From Haemonchus contortus (taxonomy: Eukaryota > Nematoda > Chromadorea > Rhabditida > Trichostrongylidae), in contig LS997564.1 in assembly GCA_000469685.2 (NCBI GenBank), forward strand, positions 22,912,960 to 22,976,959: DNA of 64,000 nucleotides, written 5' to 3'. Below the pieces are notes generated by a model. That model did not search any database. It had not been told where the DNA came from and saw nothing but the letters and a program-made list of their open reading frames with translations. Every line of letters begins with the position of its first letter. Position 1 is the first letter of the stretch. Positions 35,901-50,900 of the stretch are shown piece by piece. The position numbers were made by a program, and so were the translations under genes.

Positions 35901-38900
35901 AATGGCTGCGAAGCACCCTATGATTGAGTTTTCGTGCAGTTGTAACGATGAAAGTGATTGGGTTTTTTTGGGGATATCCAAGTTTTTCGTTAGGAATGAG
36001 CTCCTCTGCTCGTTCTTCACTAGGTCGTAGTGGACTGAAACAGCTGAAAAACTCAGAACTCGAACAATCACTGTCGTAGCGCCACCAAGCCGACGCCATC
36101 ATCTTGGGAAATATGTGACTCATTAGGAGCACTTTCTCACGATCCTTTTTTGTTCCCAGTATCTTCAGCAGCAGAGCTGACGGTGTTCTTACAAAAAAGG
36201 GCATGGAGGGGATTTTAAACTACCTTACCTAGAAGTTAAATGAATCGCAGACGAATAAGATGTCCAATATTCGGGATTCCTATTTCCGTTTGTAGAGCTA
36301 CCACTGAAGTTCGGAACTTTGAATGTTACTTTCAATGGCGCACCGTCGCCAGTGTAACCGTTTGGGACCAGTTGCTAATAAATGTCCATCAAACGAACAC
36401 CCGCAAATATGCATCATTATGTAGGTTCACTTCGTCAGGTACGAAACGAACACTGGGGGGCAATTCACCTGAACGGTATGACTCCGCACCCAATTCAAGT
36501 TGAAAAGGGAAGTGTTGGTCGGGAGTAGTAGATTGAAGGAAAGACGTCCTTACACCCTCTAAGTGGTGGAAATAGGGGTTGTGCGAGATTATCTGACGGG
36601 CGTTTCATATAGGTGGTATTTGGACGAGATTTCAGTTGTAGCAATTGCTTCGAAAACTGACCACATCAACCCAAAATGTCCAAAACTGCCTTTCACTGTC
36701 GTCATGGGTCACGTCTAGGTCTTTGGGTTTTCAACATGGGATTCCCTCGAAGTGATGCAGCCCCTACAATGCCGTTGGAACTCGTCCGCCATGGGTGTGG
36801 CATCCAGCCGATAAGGGCACTCTGAGCCCTTATAACGCCCTATCTAGGCTGTTCACCTATCTGACAACGCCACAATGGTACACGAGAACGCCAAAGAGTT
36901 ATCAGAGCAAGATTTCTCAGAAGCCATTTTTATCGTGAACGGTGCCTTCAACGAACCTAGTGTTATCAACGATAGTTGCCATGCTGATCTTCTTTGCTCT
37001 AGTCTCTCAGAAAGGTCGCTATGTCAAATGCTTCACTGACTTTCCAATTTTCAGGCAGTTCTAGTGCCACAGGCAATTGCTGCAATGAACGATGGAGAAG
37101 TCAATCATCATCGTTCTGGCAGGCACGGTGAGCATTCTTCATCTTTAAGATGCATTTCATTCACAAGTTTCAGTCGACCCTTTCAGAAACCGACGTCACC
37201 TGTTCGGGGAATAGCTCTTGCGCCTGCAGCCCTTCTAGCACTTGGTTCAACGGGACATGTATTCGTAAGCAATTTCCTCTCCATCAACGGCGCATGCGTT
37301 GCTAGCAACGGAGAAAACAAGGAAACTTTTCCAGCCCTTCTCAATGAATGTGGTGATAAAGCGCTAAACGACTGCGATCCGAATGCGACGTGCATGGATA
37401 ACCCGCTATCGTACGAATGCCTGTGTCGTGAGAATTTTCTCGATGTCTCACCGGATCCCGTGAAGAAACCTGGTCGAAAATGCATCGAATGTCAGTTGTT
37501 TTTTAAGTTTCGTTTCGTATACTCGACAGCGGCCGTCGACGCCCATATTACCCTCATACTACGCGTGTTAGGGCTGATGTCAGCTAGTGGGGCCTGGCTT
37601 ATTGGGGTTTTTTTTTGTACCCAGATCAGTTCGTGAATTTGTTACTACTGGAGCGTTCTCTTGATTTCTCCAGCCCAGAGCACAAAGACGGTGAGAAGGC
37701 AGGTAGGGGAACCCGATTTTTGTTGATGAATTCTAGTGGTAATGATCCGTGAAACCAACCCATAAGGTCAACATTTCCATACCTCATAGGTTGGGTGGCG
37801 AGGATGCCATGCTGAACATCCCCGTTTACTCCAACGACTAGCTATTTTAGTCAGATATGCCCTTCTTACCGTCAGAGCCTTGAATGAGAGTGCACATGAT
37901 GAGTCACATCAACAACGCCACAGTCCAAAGTCCTCTGTTTTCAAAAAAAATTCTCAGGGCCGGATCAAGCGACGCCGCTACCACATAGTTAGACATAGTT
38001 CAGGAATCTTAGGACGGGACCCAATTGTAAAAAACACGTATTTGATTGCTCTAGGCCAGTTGATCGGTAATAAACTAAACTAACTAGACAGTATGAACAC
38101 TTGCACGTCTGCTACTCCCCGCAGGTCTTTATCAAATACGTATAGCGATTCTGAAAGGAGGTTGAAAGTACGGTAGTGTTCCGAAAAAGTTCCTCAACGG
38201 CGGGGCTTCACTATTTTTTCTTCGTCACATCCACTAGCGCATGTAAAGTAGCTCTCGGCAGTGTTTCTGTCTACAAGTATGAAATAAGAGCAACACCTTT
38301 AGAAGGACAAGGTTACTGTAGGGATGGGTTGCCCATCTTCACGTCGGAACAATCCAAGATTTTCTCACAGCTATTACTTAGCTAGTCCACTTGAGGGTAA
38401 TAAACCCTTGCATTAAGTCCGGGTGAATGATGAGTCGCTTTTTGACGATGGAATCGTGTCGCAATAGCACCAAAGACACCGGAAATGCTGGCTGACCGCA
38501 TCCTCGAGGGAGGAGGAGAAGGGAGGGGGGTAGGGGGGAAGGTAGGGGACGCGGTGAGTCGTCATTGTGGTCTACAGAATGTAGCACTTCTTTTTTGTTT
38601 TGAGTAAGAAATTGATGAGGGACCCATGTTCTCGAATCCGCCGCTTTTGATTTGTTTCTCGATTAAACAGTTTAACAATGGACCGTTGAAGGAAGGAAGC
38701 TTTTCTTGAAACAAAAACTTCGATGGGCTGAGGTGGTGTAATGGCAAGTGGCGCACTATCACACACGTCTGATCTCGGGTTCAAATCCAGTATCGATATC
38801 CGCCCAGACCGAGTATTCCAGCCCTCTTGGGTCGGTTGATTGGTACCAGATTCGTCTGGGAGGATAAAAACACTGACTGATACGTCGGCTGGCCATCGCA

Positions 38901-41900
38901 AGTCATTGTATAGGCCACATAGGCCACTACGATTCCGAATGGAAGCGAATACGGGGCACATCCCTCAGACAGGATTGATTAACGCATGAAGGCTTCATCC
39001 TTAACCTTCGGCCACCTCGATCGAGTCTTTCTCAATTCCAAATAAGCGATCAAGTGAGCAAGCGACATTTCTCACTTATGGTTAGCCATGAATGGAAAAA
39101 ATATCTGGAGCTGCACATGTACGGAGGGTTTAAGAAGGGAGAACTTGGCATTCTCACGGAAGGTCTGCAAGGAATTGGGTGGTTCCCATTTAACGAGGGG
39201 TCACATCAAACACAAAGTGCCTTCTTAATCCTGGGTTCCTGGCAATTGCACGAGGACACTAGCGTGGAAACAGGCTAATTCTCACCGAGTACTCTGCACT
39301 TTCTGCTCTGCTCTTTGCCAAAAACACGCGATATTTTTTTCAAGGTCGACAGAACTTGATAACAAAAACATGCATAGATTGTATTTTTGAAAACACTGTG
39401 GTTCAGAAATCGATCGAACCATCGAGTATTGTTATTGATCCGTGAGATAATTTGTAAAATTACTAGAAATCAACATATGCATCATCCTAGATTACATTGT
39501 AGTAAAAGAATCTTCCTCTAAGTGCCAGCTGTGCACGTCTTCTGGTTGCAGAGCAGCGCAATGGTATCTATGAAGAACGTGTACCTAGCCTTTTTCAAGC
39601 CCTCATTACATTCGCGGAACCTATGCTCAGAACATGCAGCCTTCAGTCTTCTACAGTCGACATCCGTTTCACAACTGAAACGTTCACGCAACGCTGACGA
39701 TTGCACTTACCGAGTGTGGTGCATTAGGAACGAAATGGTCGCGTCGCGGTGAGAGGGGCGTCGCGCGCGAAGGAATGTAGCAGGATGCAGCGGCAAGTAA
39801 GAAATACAAGAACAAAAGTACTAATAGTAGAACTAAGCATAAAAAAATGATCGCATATCGATTCAGCTGTATGAAGAACGCTAGAGCTGTAGAAACGGCG
39901 AATGAGTGGTCCGCGACAGCCGCGTGCGGCATATCGATTACCCAAAATCGTTCCTAACGCCCGTCTCCCCTTACCGACGAATGCCCCTATGCGTGGCCTA
40001 CCAGGGCTATGGTCATTTGAGTAACAGGTTTCAAATACCTTACAGCCACTGTATGCTCTGTCGTAGAGCAGTTCCCGTTCTAACAGCTGGCGTGACGGCA
40101 CCTTATTCAGCGGACCCTTTTAGATCAGCTTCAAGTTGCGCAATAGCTTTGACGACGCTCGGTCATTGGAAATTTGTCCTGTCCTGACCCTTCGGGCCAC
40201 TCGCATCGCTTCCAGTGCCAGGTCTGAGGTTAGCCAGGGCTCGGGTAATAAGTAAAATAAGTAATAATGAGCGTTCAGGAAAAATGTTAACGAGCGATGT
40301 AAGAGGCTGAGGCAGGAATTAGTATTTCAATACTTTATCGAAAACAGAAGGATTCAAAAGTACTTACATGATGAGATTAGACAGCCATTGGAGGCTTGCC
40401 AAGAATGTGGTAACTTACACCTTACCAACACCATTTCTTTACATGCAACGCATGATTTGGGTGACTGCTCTCCCTGATGCAACGCCACAGGGCGAGCAGT
40501 CACCCGAATTCCCGTTCCGAATCCCTTCACCGTAGCAAGCAGTTCGCCTATAGTTTCCCTGACGAATGACATGGTGGGAATAAGCTGCTTGTTTTCTTCT
40601 TCATTCGATCCGCGAAGCGATTCCCCATCCCCACTCTCTTCTCGATTCGATGCGAAATGCTGACCGCTCTCTCGAAGAAGTGTCGTTGGTGACGCAATCG
40701 CTATATCACACCTTAGAAGATTGACCTGATCAAAAAGCACTATTACTTGTAATGAACCGAGCACACTTTCAAGGTATTCCCCTTACTGACCTCACCATCG
40801 GAGAGCCTCGGAGACCTCACTAGACATTTTTTCTACCATTGAATTCCTATACTTCATTACGTACCAGTAACCTGATGCAAGAAAGCTATATAATTTACCG
40901 TACCATTTGAAGGAACGTCTCTAGGATATCTTTTAAAGGCAGAGTTCACGATGAAAATGGTTTCTGAGATTTCCTCACAGTATGAATTCGAGGCCCAGCC
41001 TTATACCATACCTGCCAATATAAGGTCGAAAACTATCCTGTTCAGGGCTTAGCAAGGGGTCAGAGATTGTATTGTGTGACGGCCACACCCATAGCGGACG
41101 AGTTTCAACGGTATTATAGAGGCTACATCATTCACAGAGGAGCCAATGTGGGAAGTTCAAATAACCTGTCATGACCCATAGCGACAGTGAAAAGCAATTC
41201 TAGAAAGTTTTGGCTTGATCTAGTCAGCTCTTTGCGCAAGTGCACTGACTTAAATCTCGTCCGAAAACCTTACTCATGTCATTTCGAACAGGCTAATCTC
41301 GTACAACTACTATTCACACTACTTTTGAAGGACCTTATTTTTCGCAAAATCGGCGAAAATTTTAGCTTTCTTCACCATCGATGCAGTAATCCCAACCAAT
41401 TCGGCTTCTTGACTTGAAAAGGGTGCCTCAAAATTATCGTGAACGGTGCCTGTATGAACATCGCAAAGCGCCCTAACTATGAATTTCTGACTTCTAAAAG
41501 ATCAATCTCTTCCTTTCAGTGGTCAACGAATGCTCAGACGCCCGATTGAACGATTGCTCTCCAAACGCAAAGTGCATTGACAAAGCGGTAGGATACGCAT
41601 GCCGTTGCGTTCCCGGCTTCGCAGATACATCACCGCCAGGTCGACCTGGCAGAAATTGCACTCAACGTGGGTCCTGCAACGAATAGAGGCCAATAGTTTG
41701 ATAATTTTTGACTACTTTCAGAAGTGAACGAATGTGCTGAGAAGCTTCATGACTGCGATCCCAACGCCATTTGCCGCGATGAACCGATTGGCTACCGCTG
41801 CCACTGCCCATTCGGATTCGCTGATGCCTCCAAGGATCCCTCAAAACCTGGTCGTCTATGTGTACAACGTAAGTATTCAACTGAATTAAATCATGCGGTG

Positions 41901-44900
41901 ATAGAAATGTGTGTCAATGATGGAAAAGGGTTGGACAGGTGTCCGTCCGTATCAAGATAGCAAGGTTACGCCATTAAATTCTTTCGGAACAGCCATCACT
42001 CGGCGGATAGCCTTGCCGAGACAGCGAAACTCATTCAGCCTGGCGACTCGTTCCGGTTTGGAGAGCTGATGTCCGCAAGCCTCTGATCAAACTCATTACA
42101 TCAACTAGCCACCGGTTCGCTTTTTTTCTCAAAACCCGAGCCATTTCAATCAAAACCATCTTGGTCGATGGATACGAAAGTTTCCGAAAGGAACAAAAGG
42201 AGAAGAAGGCGGAAGTAAAGAAGGGCTATGCTCGGGAAAACTGTAAGTATGAGTATGAAGTGATTTGGTGGGTCGGAAGCCTCTTCAGAGTAAACAAGGA
42301 TATGATGAGTGTTTTGTAGTCCCAGGAAGGGAAATGGTAGACCAGATATGGTAGGGATTCATGGTGGTTCCGAAGAAGAACTGCGAGTTCAAAGAGGTCT
42401 ACTGGTAATTCACTATGAGCATGATCTTCATATACGACTTAATTCAGGTGTTGTCTCTGAATTACCAGGTCTGTATTCCACATTTTGATTATTTCCTGGT
42501 ACCCATATGATTGGTGGAAGTTGTGTAGTTGCAATTGGCGCACTACCACACACCCAATGTCATGGGTTCGAATCCTGGACCGATATCCGCCCAGACCAAG
42601 CTTTTCATCCATCCGGAATCGGTTAATTGGTACTAGACACGTCTGGAAGGATAAAAACACAGACTTGTATATCAGCTGGCTACCACAAGCCATTTTTTAG
42701 ACCACAAACGCATTGAATACCCCACTGCGATCCTGAATGGGAGTCGCATGCGGGGCGCATCCTTCAGACGAGATTAATTAATGCATAAAGCCATATTAGT
42801 CCTATATTCTTTTTCCAGAATGATTTTACCAATCTAGTTCTGATAACTGTAGGTTCAGTATGCTCGATGAAATCACATGGCAAAGCTTTTTGTAGGGAAA
42901 TTTGTTTGGAGGAAGTTGAATCGGTAGTGTGCAGGACTGATGGACACTTTCAGTTTTTTTTCCCAGCTAGTCGACAGTTTCCAGTGTCTTGAGAACAAAC
43001 TCTGAGATCTTTTCACCTCACCTCCTTTGGAAACTAAACCCTCGGACAGCCGAACCGTATGTGGCTTCGTAGTGAGTCCTAATCGGCTGATAAGGGTGCC
43101 CCGCAAAGGATGTTTCCCAAAGAGAGCATGCGTGAATCTCTTGACGAAACACGATCCTTATCCTCTAAAAGGGGTGTTCATGTATTATCAGAAAACGGGT
43201 TTTTCTTGGAAATCTCCAGGTTGGAACTCCACCTCACTTTTTGGTATAAAGCAGCCTCAGCTCTCATATGACGAGATTTGGGCCTCCCTCACGTAGATTC
43301 CCTTTCCTTGGGGACCAAAATGTTCACTTTTTCGGGTCACTAGTCCTTTACCTCTGTGGTTTATAATCCGATGGTCCCCGCAGTGGTCTTATCTCCGCAC
43401 GATCTTCACCCACATCATAAGTGAATATCGTCAACCTAGTTTACACCACCTATGTAACATTTTAAATGTATCTAAAACCCCAAAATGTAAGGCCCTTGTG
43501 ACAAAAGGAGAAATGTACTTAAAAGGGTCACCTACTTCTCTTTATCACCAGTTCTAAAGGCGGTAACTTACTCGACCCAGTTAGAAAACTGATAATCGAG
43601 ATCGTGATTCGAAAAACCTCTAGCGATAATAGCAGTGTGTCGGTACAGAAGGGAAAAAGCAAAAATCAAAAAGTTCTTTTCAGTGAGCATTGAATGCGAA
43701 GGATGCAACTCATCCACCTCCCATTGCGTGCCAACAGCCGGAGGAAGTGTAGTGTGCACCTGCCTGCCCGGTTTCCAGGATCTGAATCCAATCAATCCTG
43801 GTCAGAACTGCTCGAAGCTCACACGTATGTCTCAATACTCATTAAATCTTCCTAAACTATTATTTAAAAGCTAAATTGCCACCTATGTTGGAGTACAAGA
43901 TCGACAGCAGACGATGGTGGGGGGTGCGCGGGAACATCCCGCATCGCCGGGCCCGCCCCCGTTCATTCCCCACTCGTCTGCGAGTTCAGCTGCTGAATCT
44001 CGCGTATGATCCGCCTCTACATTGGGGCTTTGGCCCTAGGGACGGTATTTTCCTTAGGTGAGTAATCCGTTATGTTCAGATTCATCGATATCATCATGTC
44101 GTGCTTGTCAAAGTGGTTTGTACTCTTTCTTGGATTCCGCTTTTTTCTTAGTAATTGCCAGTTTTTTTTGTTCGAATTAAATTTCGGTTTGCTTTTTTTT
44201 GTTGTAACAAGCTCTAGCGAAACAAACTGACTTGCCGAGCCCGAAAACTAGTTCAATTATCGTGATACTCGCTGAACACTGTGGGTAACGAACCGTCCAG
44301 GTTGACAGACAGCTCGTCCAGCGACCCAGCTAATTACAAGCAAACTGTCGAAGGTCCTCTGTAGGCAACCTTCAAAATATTGCGTGACCTGGACAAATAC
44401 GAGTTGTTTACGAATAAGAGTGCATGGTCTCCTTCTATAAACAACCCCTGCTTGCTTTTTGCTTGTTGAGAACCACTGGCCCCAGCTTGGAACTGATCAG
44501 GTTTTTTTTCAGGATCGAACCCCTGCCAGGACTATTCACTCCATGACTGCGATTCTGTAGCCGAGTGCTATTCAGAACAACCTGGATACTTCCAATGCCG
44601 ATGTCCCAAAGGTTTTATCGATGTTTCCCCGGACAAACGGAATCCGGGACGGAAATGCGCCAGAGGTATCAGTCCATTGTTTTGTCCGTGTTTTTTTGAA
44701 TTCCTCATTCACTTCGACGTTTCGTGTGGTCGTTTTGACAACAATTTCCTACCGTTCTGTCGTTTTTCCTCTTTTTTCCTGGCCTTACGGAGGCTCTTTC
44801 AGTTGCTCTTGATGGTGAAACCCTTATTGTTCGACCGTCTGTGGCCTTGAAATGACCGATTAGAGACGAATATCTCACATTTTCGCATTTCTTCTGTTTA

Positions 44901-47900
44901 TTTTCCTTTCCTTTCTTGGTTTTTCTTTATCTTCGTTCACTTACTACCTTGGATATCGTCGCAGCGCAATTTCTCCTCTTGTTTTGCCCAATCTACTGTA
45001 ATCTGTCTGTCCATTTCGGTGTTTTATTCCCCCCTTCACCAAATCATCACCGCCCCACATTCGGGTCAAGGCAGTTTCTTGTACAACGCCCCGTCGTCCT
45101 TTGAAAACGAAACCAACCACTTTCATCCTTTGGAATGCTTTTCAGAGCCGATTTTGACAATGATAGGACTGATTGCCTGTAAGGACCCTTTTCAATGAAA
45201 TCCATCCGTTGCCTGCAAAGTCAGGATTCCTTTTTTTTAACCAGTACCCAGATGGTAAAGCTTTTTACCCAGAGCCATCGAAATCGAGAGGAATTCGATC
45301 CTGGGCTTGCCCCATTCCTTCCAGTTCCATAAAGAAAAACCATAAAGGCATTCATAAAATGTGATAACAACCCATTCGGGTAGTGTTTCTGGGGAGATTC
45401 CACCATTCACCCAACACATGCTTGAATGCAGATCGATTCAGAGGATTGGTATCGTCAAATGTCACATTATACGTCGTCGATGTCTCTCCCATGAACCGGT
45501 CACTCGATTTCCCTTTTGGGTGCAGCCGTCAAGAAAGGACGAATATGGGCCAGAACCCCATCAAAGATCTTGGGGAGCAGTCATGCATGCACTGACATCC
45601 TACTTAGTTCGAATATTTGTCCTCCAAATGGTTCAGTGGTCTAGAAGATGTTCCGACATCAACGGCAGCTCAATGCCTGATACTTTCAAACACCCCTTGC
45701 ACCTCCGTAAGATGATCAGATTCCCGGTGCGATGGTTTGTTCCAGTACGGTCCCTCCCGAGGTTACCTCAGCCAATCGCATTTCACCTTGAAAATCACAC
45801 TGAGTAAATAGTATTGCGAGCGGCTGATGGGATTCGTTTCGTTCGCGCCGGGTGATTCGCCGAGCGGAATGATCGCCTGGGTGGGGTCCACCAGATAAAA
45901 GACAGCCGTAGCTGTCAGAGAAGGTCTGCTTGGCCCCGGGATGCGATAATTGCGATTCTTCAGGTGACCTGATCAGGCAGACCCACGGCCCCAACTGATC
46001 TGAAGACTGTGGCGAAATAAACTGGCATGATTAAAAGGCGAATCATTTAGTGGTGGACGAGTGCTCACTGGGAACCCACACCTGTGACCCGAATGCCGAC
46101 TGTGTCGATACACCCGAAGGCTATACATGTCGATGTAAGGCTGGATGGAAGGATTCCAGTCGGGACCCGCTTAGAAATCCAGGACGAGTCTGCAGAAAAG
46201 GTATGTTTCCCTTTCCTTTTCGTTTTTTTTATTCCAAGTTGTCATTTGCTTCTTTTAATTGAATAAGCCTATGCCTTTTTGTAAGTGGGAGGTATCTCCC
46301 ACATGAAATTAGGCGTTAATGGCATAAGATTGAATCCGGATTTGACGGCGTTAGCTGTGTTCGTGAAAGGAAATGGTGCATGAGATGATGCTCGGCCCGT
46401 CGTCGTCGAAATCCTCGGCGGCGGTTGCGTGCCTCCTCCTCGTCCGTCGTGGAGGTAGCATCTGAGACCGGTTCCCACCCCGTCTTGACGAATTTACGTT
46501 TTCTTAATGCTTTTTGCGCCGTCCATGTGTCACCAACACCATCACCCCATTCCAAATTGTACCCACAGGAGGAAGAGGGGCGACAAATCGAAACGAAAAC
46601 ATACACTTTCCTATACTGTTTACAGTGCTCAAAATAACCGCCACGCCACCTGCCACCTGCGTCTTATCACCTGGACAGGTGCAGTCCATAGTACCGGTGT
46701 TCTGGATGTCTGGTTGGGGACATGGGAATACAAACAGCTGATTTTATTTAGTTTCTATGGCAAATTAATTCCATTGTTCCTTACTGGAAAGGCACCCTTG
46801 TAATGACCTTTCAATTGTGAATATTTTAAGGACAGGAAGGCTTCTACTGAAGAGGGTGGGGATCGGAGAGGGGAAGATGGATTGGGCTTAGTAGGGCTTA
46901 AGATTCAAAAGACCTGTAACCTGTAAATTGCCTCAACCCTGAAAAGCTATAGTTCCGCCGTGGTGGTGCATCCACAAAAGGAATCCCACGCGGGAAACTC
47001 CGACCGTGTAGGAAATCGAAACGGCGCAAGACTACTGTTAAAAGCATAGTTGAACTGTCTGTAATTCAGTTTCTCTGATACCCACTCACGCAAACCGCTC
47101 CGATACCACCCGACCTTCTCCTCTATCGGGCTTGTCCCTTGGACGTGCCATTAGGTTTGCCATGTGAAGTCCCTCACTCCCTTGTGGTTGTTCTCGTCGC
47201 TTCGGAGTCAATTCCCAGTAGCTATCCTTAGTCCGGTTGGTGTAGCTCGTTTCTGGAATAATGAGTTGGTTTACCACGTTGCCTGTCTAACAACGCTTCG
47301 ACGATGTCGTTAAACTCGGCTCAGGATTACGAAGACGGACAGGCCGACGCCAAACTCGTTGAGGGGTTCGAGTAGCGGCTGGTGGGGCAGGTGGATGGGG
47401 ACAATGCGCATGTATCTCATAACTAAAACCCTCCTGAGACATCAATCGCTCCCTTGTTGAAGTTTCCAGCGGGGAACCACAAGCTCTGGAACACTTTGAC
47501 TGTCAAGAGCTCTGATGTAAGAACAATGCCCTGGGATTAGAATTCGTCCGAACTGACAGTCGAAATGCTTGATATAAAATGCAGTAATAATTGGAAGCAC
47601 ATGAATTGAGATGCTGATAGTGAGGTAATGATACCCAAGCAACGCCCGCTTCTTCCCACTCCTGCACGGGCTTGATACCAACCAGCCAGCCGTTCCCAAT
47701 GATTGTGAAATCTGGTTGACTTGGGTGAACTGAAATCTTTGAAAGTGCTCATGGGTCTCGTAATCCGGAGATGCAGGGGCTTCTATTGAAATGATAGACG
47801 GTTTGTTCGTCATGTGCATGGGAGGACACCGCGGGGAAGGTTTAATTGTCGACGATTTACGCGACTTTGGGCGTCTTGGTTAGCCTTAGTGATCGTTGAA

Positions 47901-50900
47901 AGCCGCTTTGAAGAAAGCGTCAAGGGCAACGAGGCGAAGGACCGAGACTGGTTGACGTATATCGATGTCATCTGAGAAACTTACTTTTGGGAAGATGCCA
48001 TCAGATAGGCCAGAAGAACTCAGGCAATCTGGGTTGCCCTTCTTTTCTTATAACCCTTTATTTCATGGAAGATTTCTTCGCAGATATCGAACTCATCTGA
48101 GAAAAAAGGCTTTTGAAGTAGAGGAATGTTCAAGGAATCAGTCTCCAATGAAATTAGGTGAGAGGGGATGAAGACCCTCCCAGGTCACGCCACTCACTCC
48201 CCCTTCGAAAACTTCTGCTCGTGTTATGTACACTGCTCCCCCTTCCCCCCTCCCCCCCCCCCCCCGCCCCCCGTAGTGAGACTAGCGCAGCACAGGAAAC
48301 TCCTTCAAAGTCGTATTCCCTAAGGGCACAGCCTGCAATGGGGCTAATTTTGAAAGTCCCTCATTGGTATCTATGCCCTCAGAGAATGTCACATGGGACA
48401 TGTAGGATCAAAAAGCGCCCCAGATAGGTCTCAATAAGGGCTACGAAACCTGTTCCGATGGCCACTACCGGTCGATACTTCCAAAAAGGACGTGTTTGAC
48501 GGCCTAGAAGAAGCTTCCATCCCTGCGGTATCTTTCGAATTGGAGCACGTTTGTTGTAATTGCAATCAGCAGATTCGCGATAATAGCTAGCGAACGTATT
48601 GCTAAGATCTTGTCTGGAAAGTTCCTTCTTCGTCAGACTGTAGAAGTGGACCAATTCAAAAAAGGGTTCATGTTTCAGGATTTTTGTGAAATTTCTCGAT
48701 TTTTGCCAAAGACGAATTATTCTACATCAACATTTTTTCTTCTAACCCGTGCAAGAGTACAAAATAATCAAACTGGGCCTTGAGACTCCCTCAAAACAAC
48801 TTTCCCTTTTTTCCTCTTCTGTGTGACAAAAACTGTCGTGAACTGTGATGAAAAACATTCCATGAACATTCCATGGGCTCGTGAGATTTATGGGCCAGTC
48901 ACAGCCACAATTGCTCCCTTACCGACTTTTCGTAACTCCCACATCCATTTAATCTGAACAATTCATCGAGGAGCCCATGAAATTGGTCCTGCTTCTTCAG
49001 TTTCTCTCCCTAGAATTGTGCGACGCCGAACAGAAGTAGTATACAGCCTATTTCAAGGGTATGTTTCTGTTTGCCGAGCTATTGGGAAGTGATCCCACAG
49101 GTCACAAAAAGTGTTGATCCTAATTGTTCAAGGTACCACTCTCTGTAAAGCTAATTCTGTCTCTGGTAAGGTTTTGTAACTCTTAAAGGAATCATGTTGT
49201 AGCTGATGTATGTATGAACATGGACTGTGCTCCGGAAGCGGAATGTCGCGAGACACCCATGGGACCAATGTGCCAATGCATGAGTGGGTTTGTCGACATC
49301 TCCCGACAGCATGGGCGGCCTGCCGGTAGAATATGTCGAGCGGTCGTTAACGAATGCGCAGAAGGGAAGCACGACTGTTCACGCCATGCTGCCTGCATCG
49401 ACACCGCTGATGGCTTCACCTGCAGATGTCATGACAATTATCGTGATGAAAGCCCTTCACCGTCAACTCAACCAGGCAGGGTCTGTATCAGAGGTGAGTG
49501 CTCAGCTTGATTCCTTATTGAGGATAGGCAAAGAGGAGACTTTTCTGAGCACCTTCTAGACAGTGAGGTCAGGTTTTTGTTGCAGCTTTTGTGCCAGATC
49601 CACCAGAATGTGAAGTAAGCGATCCGATGAGCTGCGATCAGCGAAAATCTGAGGTCAGTGGCATTCACTCTCACAAAAACTCACTGGGATCAGATGTTTT
49701 TTGGCCGTGGAATCATTTCAATGATGTGAAACGTTTGATGTTGACCGACTTTTTTGGGGCTACAGTTTATTGTTAAAGGTACAGTTCACGATAAAATGGT
49801 TTTTGAGTTTCCCCTATAGTATAAATTCTATGCTCCCCTTTATACCATACCTGCCGTTTTATGGTCTAAAAACGTCTTGGGTAGAACACAATAAGGGGCC
49901 AGAGATTGTATTGTTTGAATGCCACACCCATCTTGGACGAGTTTCAACGGCTTTGTAGAAGCCGTACTGTATTAAGAGACTCTCGTGTAGGAAGTTTAAG
50001 CAATTTGTCATAGGCCACGACGACAGTGTAAGGCAGTTTCGGACAATTTCGGCTTGATCTAGTCATCTCTTTGAGCAACGGGAGCAAGTTAAATCTCGTC
50101 CAAACACCCCTGACATGCCATTACCGCCACGGTGATCTCGTACAACCTCCACTCCCACTACTTCTAAAAAGCCTTGAAGTGGGTGGATTTCCTCGCTTTC
50201 TTCGCCACCGATGTACTCCTCTACATCAACACTTCCGCTTTTCAACCTATAAGGGTACCTCAAAATTACCGTGAACTGTGCCTTTAAAACTCCACTCAGA
50301 ATAGTTGGTATACCGAGGGCTATCCAGCTCATATAATAACCTATGGAGAACATCCATATCCTTGTGGATGCTTCATCTAAATCCACTTAATTTCATGTTT
50401 GTGTGTTCGTGGATGGCACTTACAAATGCCGTTGTGCTTCCGGGTACTCTCGACTACCCGATGGGCGATGTTTGGCCATCAACGAATGTGAGCATCAACG
50501 TTTGAACACTTGTGGTCAGAATGCGGAATGCATCGATCTGGTAGGTGGACTTTAGCCTTCACCTACTCTGCTCAGACACCAGTACGAACCTTTTCAGGCA
50601 GAGGGTTATACCTGCCAGTGTAGATCAGGATTCGCCGACGTTTCCCCACCGGGACAACCTGGTCGACAATGTAAAGCGCGCGTCAACGAGTGCTCTAATA
50701 AGTACGAGTTGTCCGTTGGATGCTGGCCGACTCCCCAATTCATGGTTTCTTTCAGGGAAAAGTATCGTGTTGATTGTGATGAGAACGCAATCTGTGTCGA
50801 TACCGATGACTCGTTCACATGCCAGTGCCGTCCAGGATTCGCAGACATTTCGGCCGCATTCAACAAACTGCCGGGTAAGTTCAACGGAGAACGAACCATG

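Noticed and set aside
37183..37485. 100-codon minus-strand frame, and many similar minus-strand frames opposite the EGF exons
   Set aside because: Antisense shadows of mua-3 exons.
38727..39008. Functional tRNA gene at the SINE heads
   Set aside because: The same head recurs in many dispersed copies followed by a conserved non-tRNA body; these are SINEs.
46626..46711. Possible extra mua-3 exon
   Set aside because: Only one Cys, weak donor, and exons 16 and 17 already join in phase without it.
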